This document shows, piece by piece, positions 1 to 13,995 of a DNA stretch of 64,000 nucleotides. A program made the position numbers and the translations under genes. Numbering within the stretch: position 1 is the stretch's first letter; each line of letters begins with the position of its first letter. The notes beneath the pieces were generated by a model. It saw nothing but the letters and a program-made list of their open reading frames with translations. It was not told the DNA's origin and ran no database searches. Source of the stretch: Cardinalis cardinalis (Eukaryota; Chordata; Aves; Passeriformes; Cardinalidae); the NCBI GenBank assembly GCA_014549065.1, contig JACDOX010000084.1, forward strand, positions 3,029,533-3,093,532, given 5' to 3'.

Positions 1-3000
1 TCTCAAGATAAAATTTAANTTTTTTTTTTCAATTTTTTCTTTTTACTTACAGAATGATATATAGCTATTACTNAAACAGTATTTTTCAGGAAACTGTTTT
101 CTGCAAGAAACCCCTCACCTAGCTCTTTCATAGAACATAACAGCATTGTATCCTCACAACTTGGTCTCCAGTTAGAGCCTGACTCATGACAAGTGCCACA
201 GCCTTCAATGGGACTGTATGCTTGAGTGGGGGAGCTGCAGATTTAAATCAGGCAATTTAATGTTTCCAATTATAGGAATTGTATCTGGAAGGATGCCAAA
301 ATGCTAAATAGCTTGATAAAAAAGAAAGGTTCCTTGTTTCAATTATTTCTAATTCCACTACATGCTTCCCCTGCCACCACTTAATTAGAGACAAGAACTC
401 CACAGGAGATCCTGTTCTTTATTAATTCATTTTAAAGTTAATAACTGTATTTGCAACAGCAACANTGACGCCTGAATTTAATGCAAGCTCTGGGTAGGGA
501 AAGGCAGGCCAGTGGGTATGTCATTAAGTTGGCACTGGAGTGGCCATATTTCCCACCCCTGACAAGGCCTCCTCATGCAATCAAATCACTTGGACACAGA
601 TGNCTGGAGGTGTTTCATTTTACTCCTGTGGGAAATCATGAAAGTCAGGAACCTCTAGTGNTCAGATGCTTTGTCTCTCTGTGTGTGACAGTTCCTGGTT
701 TTGGAAGGGTTTGTGAGGATAGCTACGTGAAGAATTGCTCTGTGATTATTTAAGAAGTCCTAAAAGCAGTGTAACACATGTATTTTTGCACTTCATGATC
801 ACATTTTCTTTCACTTTGCAGTGACTTGTGCGAATGGGATTAAATCTGCACCATGTTGGATAATCATAATAGGCCAAGTAAACTTCCTCCAGGAAGAAGT
901 GGGTCATATTCTTTTCTGTAGCACCTATATCCTTCTTAACACAGGAATCAATGGGAATGGTAACTGAAAGCTGAGACTGTGATTTTTACACCATTCAATA
1001 CAATTCTAAATTTTAAAAAGTGGCCATCTTAGCTAGTGGAGCAGAAGAGTTTGCTATTGCCCTAAGGATTAGGGAGTTTAAAAGGTCAAAGCTTCTTGCA
1101 GGAACTACTTGATAACATTAGGAGCTGAATGCTTGTTTGGATTTTGCAAATTTTTAGGTAAGATAAGAAAAAGAATCCACAGCAAAATTTACAAACCAAT
1201 TAGTCAGTGTTATAACAAGTCACTCCACAAATGAAGCCACCAATAGAAATGTTTATATTGGGGATTTATCTAGTCCTTTGAGCTATCTTGTTTCTGATTT
1301 AAAATACTTGGGTTTGCTCACTGGAATACTCTGCTTGCAACAGCATTGGGTTAAATACAATAGAACAACATGTTAAATTGTTTGTTTGTATAATGTCTTG
1401 TGAGACAGGTCCTCACTCCTCACTTGGTGCAATTTGACAGGGATTATGGGCTCAAGAGCTGTCGCTACATAATTAGTTGTCAACTAATTTGTTCCAAGGC
1501 AGGATAACCTGAGGAACATTTTCGTTAGTGATAGTTACTGGAATGTGTGTTTTACTGCTTGCATTATCCTCTTGCTGACAATTCACATTTTTACTTAGAG
1601 CACATGTTGGGGAGCTTTACAAACCGCAGGACCCTTATTGCTCTGTGGCTCTGGATGCTTATTTTTCTGCCTAGGACATGTGTGACGCAGCTGTCTCTCT
1701 ATCCTCCACTGCTTTACTGCATAACACACCAAATTCTTCTAGGAAGAAGTGTAGCTGTGTTGGTCACATCACAGCATTGCAATGAGTGGCGGGATGAAAG
1801 TTGCCCAGATGGAGCTCGGCTGAGCAAACCTGGCCACACCTGCACCTTGACAACATGTGGGACTATCTCTGAGCTCACAGGCAGTTCTGAATTCACGTCT
1901 GAAGCAATCCTGCTCAGATTTAGGATTCCTTCCTTGACTATGCTCCAGAACTTACTCAAAATATTCTCTGGAGTACTGGATCTTAACCACGACTGGCCCT
2001 GCCAGAAGACCAGGAACTGTTTCTATATCACAGTGCAGATTTAGTCCTTTTTAGAGATGCTAAGAAACTACAGAGCCCAGTTTCTGTGGGTGCCCACTGC
2101 CTCTGGGCCCCCATCATCTAAGATGCTTACGTTGAGGAGCCAAGACTGAGCTTCTCAAGCCAAACCATGGTCTAGACGCTCAGTTTGTGTGTCAGGATTT
2201 GAATGTAACACAGAATTCCTTGGGAAGATGGAAAAATAGAGAATTAGCTTTCAAAGGCCAGTTGCTATAAAGATGATGATATTGTCAGAAATCCAAAATT
2301 GCTGAACCTAAATTCTGATTAAATAGTCATCATTATAAAATATTACACTGCTCAGTTGTATTTACATGGAACAATTGCATTTCATTATTTTTATTAACCA
2401 TTCGCTAGTTATAAAGGCCCATTTATGACCACTTTACAGCCAGGCTCTTGATATTTGTAGTGCAATTAGCCTGAAACAGTCTTGAATAATGTCCTGTTTA
2501 CAACTGAAGTAATAAAACAAGAGCACCAGGGGACAGAAAGGCTAATTAAAGGGGACAATTGGAGAAACAATCCAGCATTGGGTGACTGGAAACATGCTGT
2601 TATTGCTCCTGTATGGGGTAGATTTATGCTAAAAGTGATTAAAAGTATTTGGTTTCTTTTTGCATTTCTGTTTGGACTGGCTGGACCTCATTCTCATTTA
2701 CAGCCAGATTTCTTTGCACTTTCAGGGGAAGTATCAAAAGCTTTAGGACGATATTTACTGCCAAAGTGGTCTAAAAAGGCAATAAAAATCACACTGGACA
2801 AAAAAGTTAATAGAAACAGTATTCCTACCCCCAAGTTCTTGATATTTTATAAAGGCTGTGGGATCTTAGGGAATTAATATCACTCCTGTAAAATGAATAC
2901 AGATGGACTGAATCCAGATATGTTGTGTAATTAGTTCTAACATCCAAACCCTCCCAAAGTCTACTCTGCATGGCCAAAGTGTTTGGCCACCACTCAGAAA

Positions 3001-5354
3001 CTGAATGGGGTAGCAGTGGTTAGGAGANTCTTGCCGTACTTCCAAATTCAGCTTTTTATAGGGAAAACCATTCACTGAGTGTCTGCCACATGCATATTCT
3101 TTGGGAACATAGTTTTGCAGTTCTATGTGTGGATTCTTAAAGTGACAAAGCTAAAAATCAAGACGCCTGAAGAAGAGGATGTTTTATGATTGCTGTCAAC
3201 CAGTTTGGAGTCCTAACCTTTCAAACTTTCTTCTGCAAGCTGCAGAGCCAAGTTTATGTTTCTGTCTAATCTTTTAAACAAAAGCTGGTCTCCTCTTCTG
3301 TTTACATGTGTCTAAGAGCTTTATCTTTCTTTCCTAAGCCTACTGAGATTTGCAACAGAGATGCAGGATTTGATAATGCTGGAAGCTTGAGACCTGTGGT
3401 GTAGCTTTTCTCATGGGCCACATGAGTTCACTGTGCTTTCAGATGAAATCAGCAGGAGTTTTGCTACTGTTAGGTTCAGTGATGAAAAAAATCAGACCTG
3501 AGGAACATTATCATATCCATTACCAAAGAACTATCAGATTAGAAAATATGGCAGGGTTTGTCATAATTGGATAATTAACTTTTGTTCTTTTGTTGTCTCA
3601 TATATTATATATTTGACATATATAAAGTTGCTTTAAAGATTTTAGCATAATATGAGATATTATGTTTTTACACCCAGTGCTAGTGGTCATTTTTTATGCC
3701 AGATGAGTGGTTGTGGGTGCACATAGGAACTCAGAAGGACCCTGGAGATGGATCCTTAATTTTATTTTCCAGATGCAATGTAGAAGGTGGGCTGCAGCAG
3801 CNGCACTGCTGGGCAGGGGAGCCTCACACCAGGCTGGTGGTGTACACNGACCCCGTGCACGCCTGCCAGTTCATTTCTGCTCTAACTCCATTNAAGCTGG
3901 GAAATCTAACTGCAGACTNTCCAAGATTTCCTTCCATCCTTTTCAACTCAATAACCATCTGGGGGAAAAATGCAACAAATGCCTTGTCTACAGTTCAGGC
4001 AGCATCTAACAAAAAGAGGTGATTCAGACATTTTGAGAGGACGGAGATACTATTTCTGAAGAAAAGGTCTCTGGAAGCTTGGAAGCTTCTAGTTACCAAA
4101 AGACAGCAGCTCAGGTGAGCTGGGGAGTTTGAAGGGAAATGGGGATGAGTCTGCAGATGTGTNAAAGGACACCTGGCCTTCAGTAAACTTTATTCAGCAT
4201 ACTGGTCATGGACTGAACACCAATATAATAAAATAGAGAGGAAAAAAGAAGAAAACTAAATAAAGCTGGATCTGAAAACTGAAGTAGCCTTATCAGCCAG
4301 GCTACTTGACACCTTGGCTGACTTGCTGGGACTGTTTTACATAGGAAACAGTCATGTCCAAAGATATTTATAGGATATGATCAGACTCAAATCGACTATA
4401 AATTCTCAGTACATTTTTCTTCCATAAAAACAATGTTCTTTTAATGAAATTATGTTCACTGAAAAGATTTCTTAGAGGTAGAAGAAGTTATACTATTTAT
4501 TCATGATTTGACAGAACTCTTTAATTTTTGAAAGGGTTTTTGAATGACAGGAAATTGAAATGAGCAAGGCAAGCTGGGAAGTAGTCTGTCTTCTGAGGAA
4601 ACTGGAGTGCAGCATTTATGCATTGTGTGTGATGGATCTCATTCCCAGTCTGTCCTGCCCAAGATCTTTGGATCTTGGAATTATCTTACAATATTTATTG
4701 GTCTCCTAGTTCACATTCCAGGCTTGTCAGTAGTGCAAGTGCTGAAGAATTGTGAGTTTGAATCAAATGCACTGGTAAGGGCAGCTTGTTAAAAATTATT
4801 CCCATCATACACCTTTTTGTTTGCTGTCACTATCAAGGTGATAAAGAGACTGGTTAAATAGGACAGGATGTTTTCTGAAATGCCTCTCTTTAGAGGCTGG
4901 CACTTGCCTCTACATTAGCAGCACTAAATGCCCTTTTTATTTTTTTTTAATGAAACCCATGAAAGCTGCCTGAGGAAGGCTCATGAAAAACCACCAGAGG
5001 CACAACACTTTAAAACTCACTTATGAATGGAGCAATCCACAAGAAGTGGAGTGAAAAACTTGCAGTACCAGGCTTAGCTGGAGAGTTGGCAAAACTTCAC
5101 AGACAATGGTTTCTTCTGGGGCCTCAATCTTGTAAATTAGGAGAGGATTTTATCACAGGCTAGATTTATGAATGTAATATTTATGTCAGGGAGGAACATA
5201 AGAGAAGAAAGATAAATTTTTAAAACTGTTTAAAATATTTCTTGTAAAAAAATAGTTTCATTAATTTTATCTTTATGAGCCAAATGGATAAATCAATAGA
5301 GAGAAAACTATTATAAGATTTTTGGAAGGACATTTGCATCTTCTTTTCTTTCAG
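1..5354. other. Unique non-coding sequence, no gene recognised
   Basis: I see no recognisable exon, RNA gene or repeat family here. Stop-free frames of 165 codons (1547-2044, +) and 131 codons (2482-2877, +) exist. Their translations show no domain, no low-complexity signature and no consistent splice or promoter context, and a second frame is also open antisense to the first. Their length is within chance expectation. The stretch is AT-leaning and CpG-poor. Confidence 0.6.
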
Positions 5355-5532
5355 TGATTGCAATTATTTCCACATTTCTGGAANCCCCTGGTGTTGAAAT
5401 TTTTAGCAACTATTCTCTACATGTAAATATATGGGCTTGTGAAGACCCATGGAGTTCTTTTCATCTCAGGCTTTACAATTGGTCACATGAGGGAATCACA
5501 ATCTGTCTAAAGAGGTATTGGATGTTCAGGGA
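5355..5532 (+). other. Candidate exon (unconfirmed)
   Basis: A 178-bp interval has a pyrimidine-rich acceptor (TCTTCTTTTCTTTCAG ending at 5354) on its left and a good donor (GTAAGT from 5533) on its right. One frame (codons starting at 5357) stays open across the whole interval, about 59 codons, and closes at the TAA inside the donor. I recognise no family in the translation, which is rich in aromatic and hydrophobic residues (ends near RYWMFRE). There is one ambiguous base at 5384. No partner exon was identified nearby. Splice-like pairs of this quality do arise by chance in 64 kb, so this is a lead, not a gene call. Confidence 0.18.
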
Positions 5533-6441
5533 GTAAGTAATATGCTCTGGCTATTTTCACACTGAAATCACTGTGGAGAATTCAGATTTTGAGTGACAGA
5601 GAAAAGAGTTGGCATTTGTAATCTGGAGTCTCCTGAAATACTGAAATTTTCATGTAATGAGTCCCCAGGGCTGACCTTCAAGCACAATGTCTCTGGATCT
5701 GGAAANATCAGCCCCTGACCACTGCTGGAGGCTGGTTAGCTTCCCTCACCCCCTTACAGTAAACAAGAGATCCTGTTTCCAAACCATGTGGCTGCACAGT
5801 CTAGCTGCTCAGGAAGGATGAAGGGCAGCACTCTCTCCAGACTCTTAGCCCACTGAGCTCTTTTGGCCCTTTGAGGGAGAAGGTTTGAGTCTCAGAAGGC
5901 TGAAGTACATGTCAGCATTTCTCTGCANGGCAAGGACTCTGCTACAAGGAGAAGGAAATGCTGGCCATCCCACCCATCCTCATAGTCAGCAGGATCAAGT
6001 TCCTACTCTCTGTGGTCATTTGTATCCCTGCCATACTTCAGTGAAGACAGAGGCAGGGACTGGCACCATTTATGATCCAGAGCTGGTATTTACTTGTCCT
6101 GTGCACAGGAAACCTGACATGTGCTCTGCAGTGCTGCTTATCTGTCCTTTGTACNTCCTCCACAAACGAGCAGCTGAGGACAGCCTTAGTCCCACTTTGC
6201 TGTTCATCTATGCCCTCCAGGCGTCTAAGACCTTTGCTACTCTTTTACATCCAGAAGAGATGGTCTTTGCTCTTTGCTTGAGTCCCCTAGGGAGACACAG
6301 AAGCCATATGCAGATGTGTGGGCTCTTCCCAGCCCCTGGAGTGTGAATAGCTACTGGCCGCAGGTTAAAAACCACATTGGCATTTGCCAGTGAGCAGCTG
6401 TGGTTTCCTTAAGTGTCTTAAAGGGTTGCACACTGGCTCCT
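5533..6441. other. Unique non-coding sequence
   Basis: No repeat or exon was recognised. A 153-codon open frame (5885-6346, +) covers half of it. The translation is compositionally unremarkable and contains ambiguous bases, and an overlapping second frame is also open. I treat it as chance. Confidence 0.55.
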
Positions 6442-6491
6442 GGTCTGGACCTTGGGGTCCNTTCCAACCTGGTATCCTACAATTCTGTGAT
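6442..6491 (+). mobile_element. CR1 LINE 3'-end fragment
   Basis: The segment reads like the last ~50 bases of an avian CR1 retrotransposon in sense orientation: a GGACCTTGGGGTCC-type block, then TTCCAACCT, then the terminal ATTCTGTGAT. CR1 copies are nearly always 5'-truncated and end in short ATTCTGTGA-type repeats instead of poly(A), which matches. No coding portion is present. The left boundary is uncertain, because similarity fades upstream of about 6440. Confidence 0.55.
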
Positions 6492-8971
6492 CAAATGCCA
6501 CAGGGCTGAAACCTGATCTCTAACAACTCAAACCGTACTGAGTTTTCAGGATGAAATAGGGACAGGACAGGGCCATCCAAATGGCCTCTCCTCACACAGC
6601 ATGCAATCAGCAACAGTGCAGTTGCTTGCTTGACACCCCTGGCTGCAGCAGGGCAGGGCTGACACATCCTGCTCTCTCTGCTAGCAGCAGGAGCTGCCAC
6701 CACTGTTCTCCAGGGAAAATCTGGCCCGAGAGGAGCAGTGTCTGCAATTGTGTGCAGTACATCAGCACGTCTGCCCATAAAGTGATTTATGACTCANGTC
6801 AGTGCAGTGCATGGCAAGGCAGGTACAACTGTGCCAATAAGAGAAGATTCACCTGGGGTGTGGAGGATTGTCTAATGCTGCCTGTTCCAAAGGGTTGTGG
6901 TAACATACTTGTCCAGGCCCCAACATGCTTTAGTCAGCTCNATCTTTATTATATGGAAAACAAACTCTTATGCTAAAGCAGAGAAAAAACATGCTGATAG
7001 GTAAGCCCTGTGGGCTGCAGCTCCTGAAGGGAGAGATCACACTGTCCCATTTGAGGACTGAGAAGGAATACAGGTAAGGACCAAGGACATGCATTTAGAG
7101 ACGCTCTCCTGAGCTCTTGTCACAATGCCCTTGGAGCCAGCTGGAACTGTTCCCTNGATGCTGGAATGAATGACCAGCAGNGATCAGTGGTGAAAAAAAG
7201 AGTCTCAAGTAAAAGAAGTGTCACTACTGGGCTCACGCACTTTCCTGGCTGAGAGGTATAACAGCTCTGCTGTCATGTCAAACTGTGGCTCATGGCTGTA
7301 CTCCCTGGTTATTCACTTCAGCTCTCACTCTGGCTCTTCCCAGTGATGCCTTGCCAGGCCCATATCTTTGGCTGTAAGAGGTTACAAAGCCCATAGATGA
7401 GCTTAGACATCACAGCCAGGGTGGTTACAGCCAGAGCAAGGCGCTTGTCTGAGCAGATGTCACCTCAGCCGTGGCTTTGAATGCGGATATAGACGAGAAC
7501 TTAGGGGACAAGTGGAGCCTGCAGAATGACACAGGTTAGCAGCAGTGGTGAATCAGCTCTTGCCAGCCTCTTCCTCTANATGTTACCCATTAAGCTGAAG
7601 TATCTATAGCAGAGTTAAGTGATGGCGTTGAAGACTTGGACCAGAGTTCTCTCCAGAGACTGAGCAAAGCCCTGCCAAGGTGCCCATCTGGATCTGCCAA
7701 AGTCTACCCACTGATGACGAACTGTGAGAGGATATAGTGGATAGGGAAGGTGATGTGATAGAGGCATATTTGTTTGTGTGAGGTGCTTGTGCTGGTGGGC
7801 AGCAGGGAGCTTCTAGACATAGGGGCTGCAGATACAGAGAAAGAGGAAGCAAAACACCTCTTTTTGTCAGTTCCTGCTGCAGGTAGGTCATTGCTCTGGT
7901 TTTTCCACATGATCATGAGCTCCTCATATTTTCTAAAGATCTCCCTGTGCTTCTCTTCCTTTGTGATCCTTTGTGATCCTTTCCTCGAGCATCGCTGTCA
8001 GTGGTCCCAGGCTGGGAAGTTCCTCATCAAGTATTTCAAATTTGGAAGAAAGAGGTGCAAGTTCATTAATGTTGGTTAGTTTTGGAAAGAATCTGTTGTT
8101 GCTTTGCACCTGTCCCCAGCAGTTACTGACATCAACTGCATTTCACACAGCCTGGTATCACATAATGGTAGGGCTGTGCTNTAGCTCTCTGTAAACCTCT
8201 AGGCTGAGCCCTCCTCAGATCAAAAACTACAAAAATAACCAATCCCTCTTGAAAATTCTGGATGCAATAGCTAAGAGCTTATGATCTGAACAAGCAAACT
8301 GGAGATAAGGTACCAGAACAGGAGCACAACATTAAAGAGATATTATTTATTATGATAAATTGCTTAGCAGTGGTTTAAGATATTGAAGTATTACCATACA
8401 AATAAATACTTGATGAAAGCAGAAAGAGAAGTGCCTGAGGTAATAAAGGTTTATGAATTCCTGGTTGAACCATAAGGATTTAGACCAGAATGTGAGTGAA
8501 AATAAAAGAAGCTTGTTGAAGGAGGATCACTTTTGAAAGAAATGAAAAGGAANTAACGCCTGCCTAAGCAGTTGCTAGGGGTAGAAATACTTTTATGCTT
8601 ATAGTCATTACATTTCTAGCCAGAATATATTACTCCTTGCAAAAAGACTGTTGCCCCATTTGATGTGGTGATGTCAGGATGGTGCTGGTATTGAGAGTGG
8701 TCATGAAAGAAACACGAAACTCAGTAATGGAGCTGATCTATCAAGTTGTCACTAGGGAATCTTGAGAGCAGTTGCACTCAGATGGAATGGGCTACTTGTT
8801 CAGAAGTGAAAATTGTAGCTTAGATTGATGTCATACAAATACTTTATTTTTTCACACTGATAGTAAGCCACAGATAGAAAAAAAAATAATTGAAAGGTAA
8901 AATATCAAGCACACTGTGAAAATTACACAAGGAAGTGCCATCACACTAATCAAAGTATATCTATATACTTT

Positions 8972-9050
8972 GGAACAAAGGATCAAAACACATGTTCCAG
9001 TAGTACTAACAAACAAGGAACAAAAGACATGTTCCAGTAATACTAACAAA
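8972..9050. repeat. Imperfect 2-copy tandem duplication
   Basis: Two adjacent copies of a unit run from GGAACAAA through ATGTTCCAGTA to TACTAACAAA. Copy 1 is 8972-9013 and copy 2 is 9017-9050. Copy 2 lacks about 8 bases of the central part of copy 1. Each copy also contains an inverted pair, GGAACA and TGTTCC, 15 nt apart in copy 1 and 7 nt apart in copy 2. Confidence 0.85.
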
Positions 9051-10068
9051 TCTAGTACAAAAATCAGGACTTTTCTGGCTTACTAAGCAACTGAATTGCA
9101 AATGCACAAAACAAAACTGATATTTAAAATAACTGAAACCACATGTAAAATTACTATCTATCTGCATAGATGAATCATGCNACATACACATTTAGGATAA
9201 ATTTTTTCATTGAATTAACTGCATAAATAACAGCAGATAATTTCTTTTTGGTGACATTTTTCACTTTAATGTGTAACTACACAAATTTCAGGCACTGTTC
9301 AAATTCCCCCTCATTCCTGAAATAGAATTAAGGAGCATGTCAATGGTTCACAGAAAAGGCCCTCATCCATGCAGAGTTATCTGAATGCGTACACATGGAG
9401 ACCACTGAGGTAAGAAAACACAGTGACCATGTTAAGGACATTTATTGGAGAGAAGGGTAATAAAGTGTCACAGATGTATTTCTTAGCAAAGGAGATCTGN
9501 GTGGAAAGGGCTCATACATAGCGCACACCTGTACAGAGCTCAGTAAGGGAACCTGTGGTCATGACTGACTCCTCTGGGCATGACCTGAATGATCACATTA
9601 GGGTTGCATGGGGGCAGATGCATAATGTTCACTGTCTGTACTAATTGCAGGGGTTGCTTGAGCCTGGCTGCAACCCCAGAAATGGTGAGAAATGGGGAAC
9701 TTCTCCCTCAAAAACTTTCTCTGTGGGGACTATCATACCTGTAGGGTTTCCCCTTGACAATGCACCATCCAATATACCACAATCTCATGGCTATTGATTC
9801 GGCCTGGTGTTGTGAATTTTAGATTTGTGTAAAAACCTTTTTGGCAGATGCCATATCTGTGGTAATATTAACCATTTGCACTATCATCTACCAACTTTTT
9901 CAGTGGAGACTGTTGTGGCTGAGTCAAGTTTATTATTTGCTTAATCCCACAGTCCCAAGGTTTCATGGATGAGTTAATGTCTTGGTGATTTCACCTTCCT
10001 GACGTGCAGATGACTGAGCTGTAGAAATACACTCTGATAGATGGGCCTAGGACCCAGCTCAGCTCAGC

Positions 10069-10096
10069 TTCTTTCTTTTCTTTCTTTCTCTTTTTT
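10069..10096. repeat. Polypyrimidine (CT-rich) tract
   Basis: This is an uninterrupted pyrimidine run on the plus strand ending just before TTTTTTAGAGG. It could act as a splice-acceptor tract (+), or as a polypurine tract on the opposite strand. No exon or retroviral LTR was recognised beside it, so it is recorded only as low-complexity sequence. Confidence 0.8.
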
Positions 10097-13000
10097 AGAG
10101 GCAACTTATGACGAGTAACAAATTGAGGATGACATGGTAGGACCAGGGTGCCAGAGTTATTTCCTGGGTCCATTAATCCATTAATATGTCTCACCTTCCC
10201 ATTGGGCTATAGCAGAGTGGGAAGCATCCAGGAATCCTTTTGTAAACTTAGTGAACCTATGGATTTTCTTAAACAAACCAAGAAATGCATCAGCTTTTAG
10301 ACCAATCTTTTTCGAACTCTGCAGTTATGCTCCTCTGTGTGAAATGGGATATTTAAAAAGAAGTCAGCTATTTCTGTCATATATGTGCTAGACAGAGTGA
10401 AGACAGGCCCAGAAATGGAAGAATCCTCCTAGGGAGTACAATGGAAATAAGTTGGACAATTGATTAGGATGGAAAAACAGACATAGAAATGAGAACCAGA
10501 CTTTCATAATGCACACTCCTTAAATTTTTATTTTTCAAGCTTCATAAACAGCAGAAGTTTCATCTGAATGGAAATTCGAGTAGAATTATGCTCTAAATAT
10601 CAGTTACATTTGTTTTCAAATGCATTCTACTCATAATATGTTCAAATATATGTGATTTTTAATATTACACTATTGGTTTATGATAGGTACGTATTTTGTG
10701 CATTGTCCCATCATTTATAAATTCTTTAGCTTTATTTTAAAAAAATCTTAAAAACCAGTGAGTTTTCAACATAGTGGAAAAAAATCAGTGAGAGCTGTCT
10801 GGATTATAAGGATAGAACTGTGCTCACAAATCTTGCACTTTGTATTAATGTGATTCTCAGGGTAGTCAGACATTGTAATTATATTCTCTTTTATNGGTGA
10901 ATAGTTGAGGCTGCCTTTTGAACAGTCCATATAACAAAAATGGTACAATTATTGGTTTCCTTACATATATCCTTCCCAAAATCTTTCACTGTTGCACGAG
11001 CCTAACATAGACAAGACCCATATGTGGATAACAATGTGGAGTCTGTTTCACTGTCTAAAGTCTGCTGGGATAAATGTGCTGTTTTTTCGTCTGTAGAATC
11101 AGAATCATAATACTTGACAGACAAGAATGCTATGAAAATCTGTTTATATCTTCATCCAAATTGCAAGATGCAAAATACTGTCATACATGCAGAGAGTTAA
11201 TAATGATTATTATGGCCAAAATTAATTTGTCAAGAGCAGTGAAATAGCATTGGAGTTGGTAGTACTTATTCATTTTTACCCATGCCTGTGAAAAATAGCT
11301 TGTAAGGAGCAGGATAACACCCTGAGAGGCGGTTGAAGTTTATCCTTTAACCCACACCTTCAATCACCAGAGAAATGAAACTTCTTCCCATAGATATGCA
11401 GCATTGACCTGTTAATTATAATCCAGTCAAGCTCTTTTGAGTCTGGATCTCAATGTCACTATGAGCTGTGGGTGACATCCCCTGAACTGCCTGACAGCAG
11501 CAAAGGAAAGGGCCTGTCTCTGCCCTGTTTCCTGGCTGAGCCCTCTGGCTGGACCCTGCACTGGCTGATGCGCTCACTCTATCTGGGTCTGCCCATGGGC
11601 TCTGTTACCAGCCTGGTCTCTGCCCAGGCTGTGTTCAGTCCTGGGGACAGTTCCCGTGGGTGAAGACATGGTCCAAGCAAGGCTTACATCTGGTCCTAGC
11701 TCGCCTTTCCTGCAGGAGCAGCCACTGCAGCCCGACAGACAGGAGAAGGACAGCCAGCACCATGGCAGGTTTTGGATCCACTGGTATGGGAGGCCTACAG
11801 TCAGCCTGAGTCTTCAGCCCTGTCAGTCTAGCTAATCCTTCAAGTAAAGTCATCTTCTCTCTGGTGTATTGGACCCTCCCAAACAGTGGAGGGGATTAGA
11901 AGGGCGTGTGCTCAGAAACCCCAAAAATCATGCCTTGTTTTAGAAGGCTACGTGTGGATGATGCAGTCATAAAACAGCCTCTCTGGTCACTTTGCAAAAG
12001 GGCTGATCTGCCTTATTCTGCACCCAGATGGATTATTATTTTGATGTAATGAAGAAACACCCTGCTGGGAAAGTCTAGCCAAAAATAAAGTCACTCATCT
12101 GTGACCTTCATTTTAATTCCTAGCCAGCCTTCATTGTTTTCTGACCTAATCATGCCCACTGGCTCCTTAAATTAGATTTGTGGATCTGAAAGACGCTGTA
12201 CATGTTTCAAGAATGTTTTTAATTCAGCTAAGTTGTAATTACATGATGTAAAGCTCTCTCAGGTAGAAAGAGATTATATATTCCTTCTTGTGTACTTATC
12301 TGAAAACATGCAAAATGTACCCAAGAATTTGTCAGCTACAAAAAGAATCATGTTGCTTATGCTGTTGATTACATATAATTAGGGATTTAAAAGGTATATG
12401 ATGGAAAGGCAAGCAAGCTAGGAATTCAGCTTGGATTGAAATTACCCATAGCTTTCAGTCATTTTACAGCAAGCATCAANTGTCACAGACTGCTCTGTGT
12501 TTTTATTTAAATCCTCACTCAGACCTAAGAATTATTTTGATTAGATTATATTATGGCAACATCGTTTTCTCTGTGTGGTCTTGTCCATGCAGAACCAATT
12601 AGTGCATCATTTCACCACAGCTAGGGAGACCAAGAGATGGGTGTGGATGTGTGAAGAGAGGGAGAAAAGGGAAAGCAGATGTGGTTCAGAGATTTTTTTT
12701 TTCCATCTGATTTTCAAAACAATTTCCCACCACCCTAATTCTACTCCTCCTGGTGTCAATNGGAGTTCTGCCATTGACTGCAGTCAGTGCATGAAACCTT
12801 TCGAAACAACATTCTCATTTGTTATATAATTGAAAGCTCCACAAATTTTGTTCACTGTTACAGTTTTTGAAATTGAAAACTATCAGGGATGGGGGAACAC
12901 CATGGATTTTGAAACAGACAGCACAAATCTCAGCACAGATATTTTGTGGAGATGGCCCTTCAGGTCCTGAGGTTTGCTGCTCCATACAGAGACTTGCAGT

Positions 13001-13964
13001 GCTCATGGCATGTCATCAGAGTCCTTCTCTCACAGGGCTGACACACCAGGGGTGAGATACCATTCTGTGACATAGTGAGGTCAGAAGACCACTTAAAACT
13101 GTGAGAAAGTGGGAATATGTGCTGGTGATTTGCTTGATAGAGGCAGCAAGTGATCGTTTGTGCTACTGAGCCATGCCAGGCCATGACAAGGGATGGGTGA
13201 GTTTTCCTTTTCTCCAGCTAGCACAGACTCCCTCCCTGGGTGTCAGAAAGGGAGATTTTTCTTTCCTGTCACTATGGTTTTGTTCTGTGTGAGGGGAACA
13301 TGGCAGTGCAGGAGGAGGAAAGAGGATGAGTTGAGTGGGTAGGAGAGCCAGGTAGACCTTCTTGCTTTCTTTGAGGCAGAGGTATTTGACCAGGGAGGAA
13401 AGGGCTGTTCAGAACCCTCCTGGATGAATTTTTGTACCCAATGGCTATATGACATCTTTCCCAAGTCCACAGTGTTGAGCAATAAGTGCCACTGTGCATT
13501 CTGTGTTAATGCAGCTTCCTAAGGATGTACTCAGGGCACACCTTGTATTAAGGCTTGAGTCAGAAAAGCAGCCCTTGCAAGTTCCTTTGGCTTGTTATGT
13601 ACAAGTGCGGGCAGATGTGAACATCAAATGACTAACTTTCCTGACTGCTTCTTAGTTAAAGAGGTGGTTTTATATATATCTAAATAAAACATAAACATAC
13701 ATATATGTCCTGTGGCCACTGGTGAACCTTTTGGACTGTTGCCCTGAATTTCTGTATTGCATGTAGCACTGTTTTCATCTGTGAAAGTTCTGAACATTTG
13801 GGGGGGCTTGCTGTGCTGTAATTTGCTCAGTGTGTTACAGCTTCTTGCACTGCTAAGGCCTTTTATTTGTCAGTAATTTCTGAGGAGGAATTCTATAAAT
13901 AAATACAAATAGGAACGTGTTTAATTCAAAGGAAAGAGATAAAATGCCATATATCACAAAAATT

Positions 13965-13995
13965 ATACCTTTATTAAAGAAATACCTTTATTAAG
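13965..13995. repeat. Short tandem duplication
   Basis: The unit ATACCTTTATTAA occurs twice, at 13965 and 13982, separated by AGA-A. It looks like a simple replication-slippage duplication in AT-rich sequence. Confidence 0.8.

Noticed and set aside
1547..2044. 165-codon open frame, the longest in the window
   Set aside because: No domain, no gene context, an open frame on the opposite strand, and a length expected by chance in 64 kb of this composition.
5885..6346. 153-codon plus-strand frame
   Set aside because: Unremarkable composition, ambiguous bases inside it and an overlapping second open frame; no family resemblance.
7023..7072. Possible exon ending at a CAG|GTAAGG donor
   Set aside because: The upstream acceptor has no pyrimidine tract (GTGGGCTGCAG) and the peptide is too short to judge.
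11467..11885. Possible further LTR (GC-rich body, AGTAAA, ending CCCAAACA)
   Set aside because: No matching left terminus and no flanking target duplication could be found.
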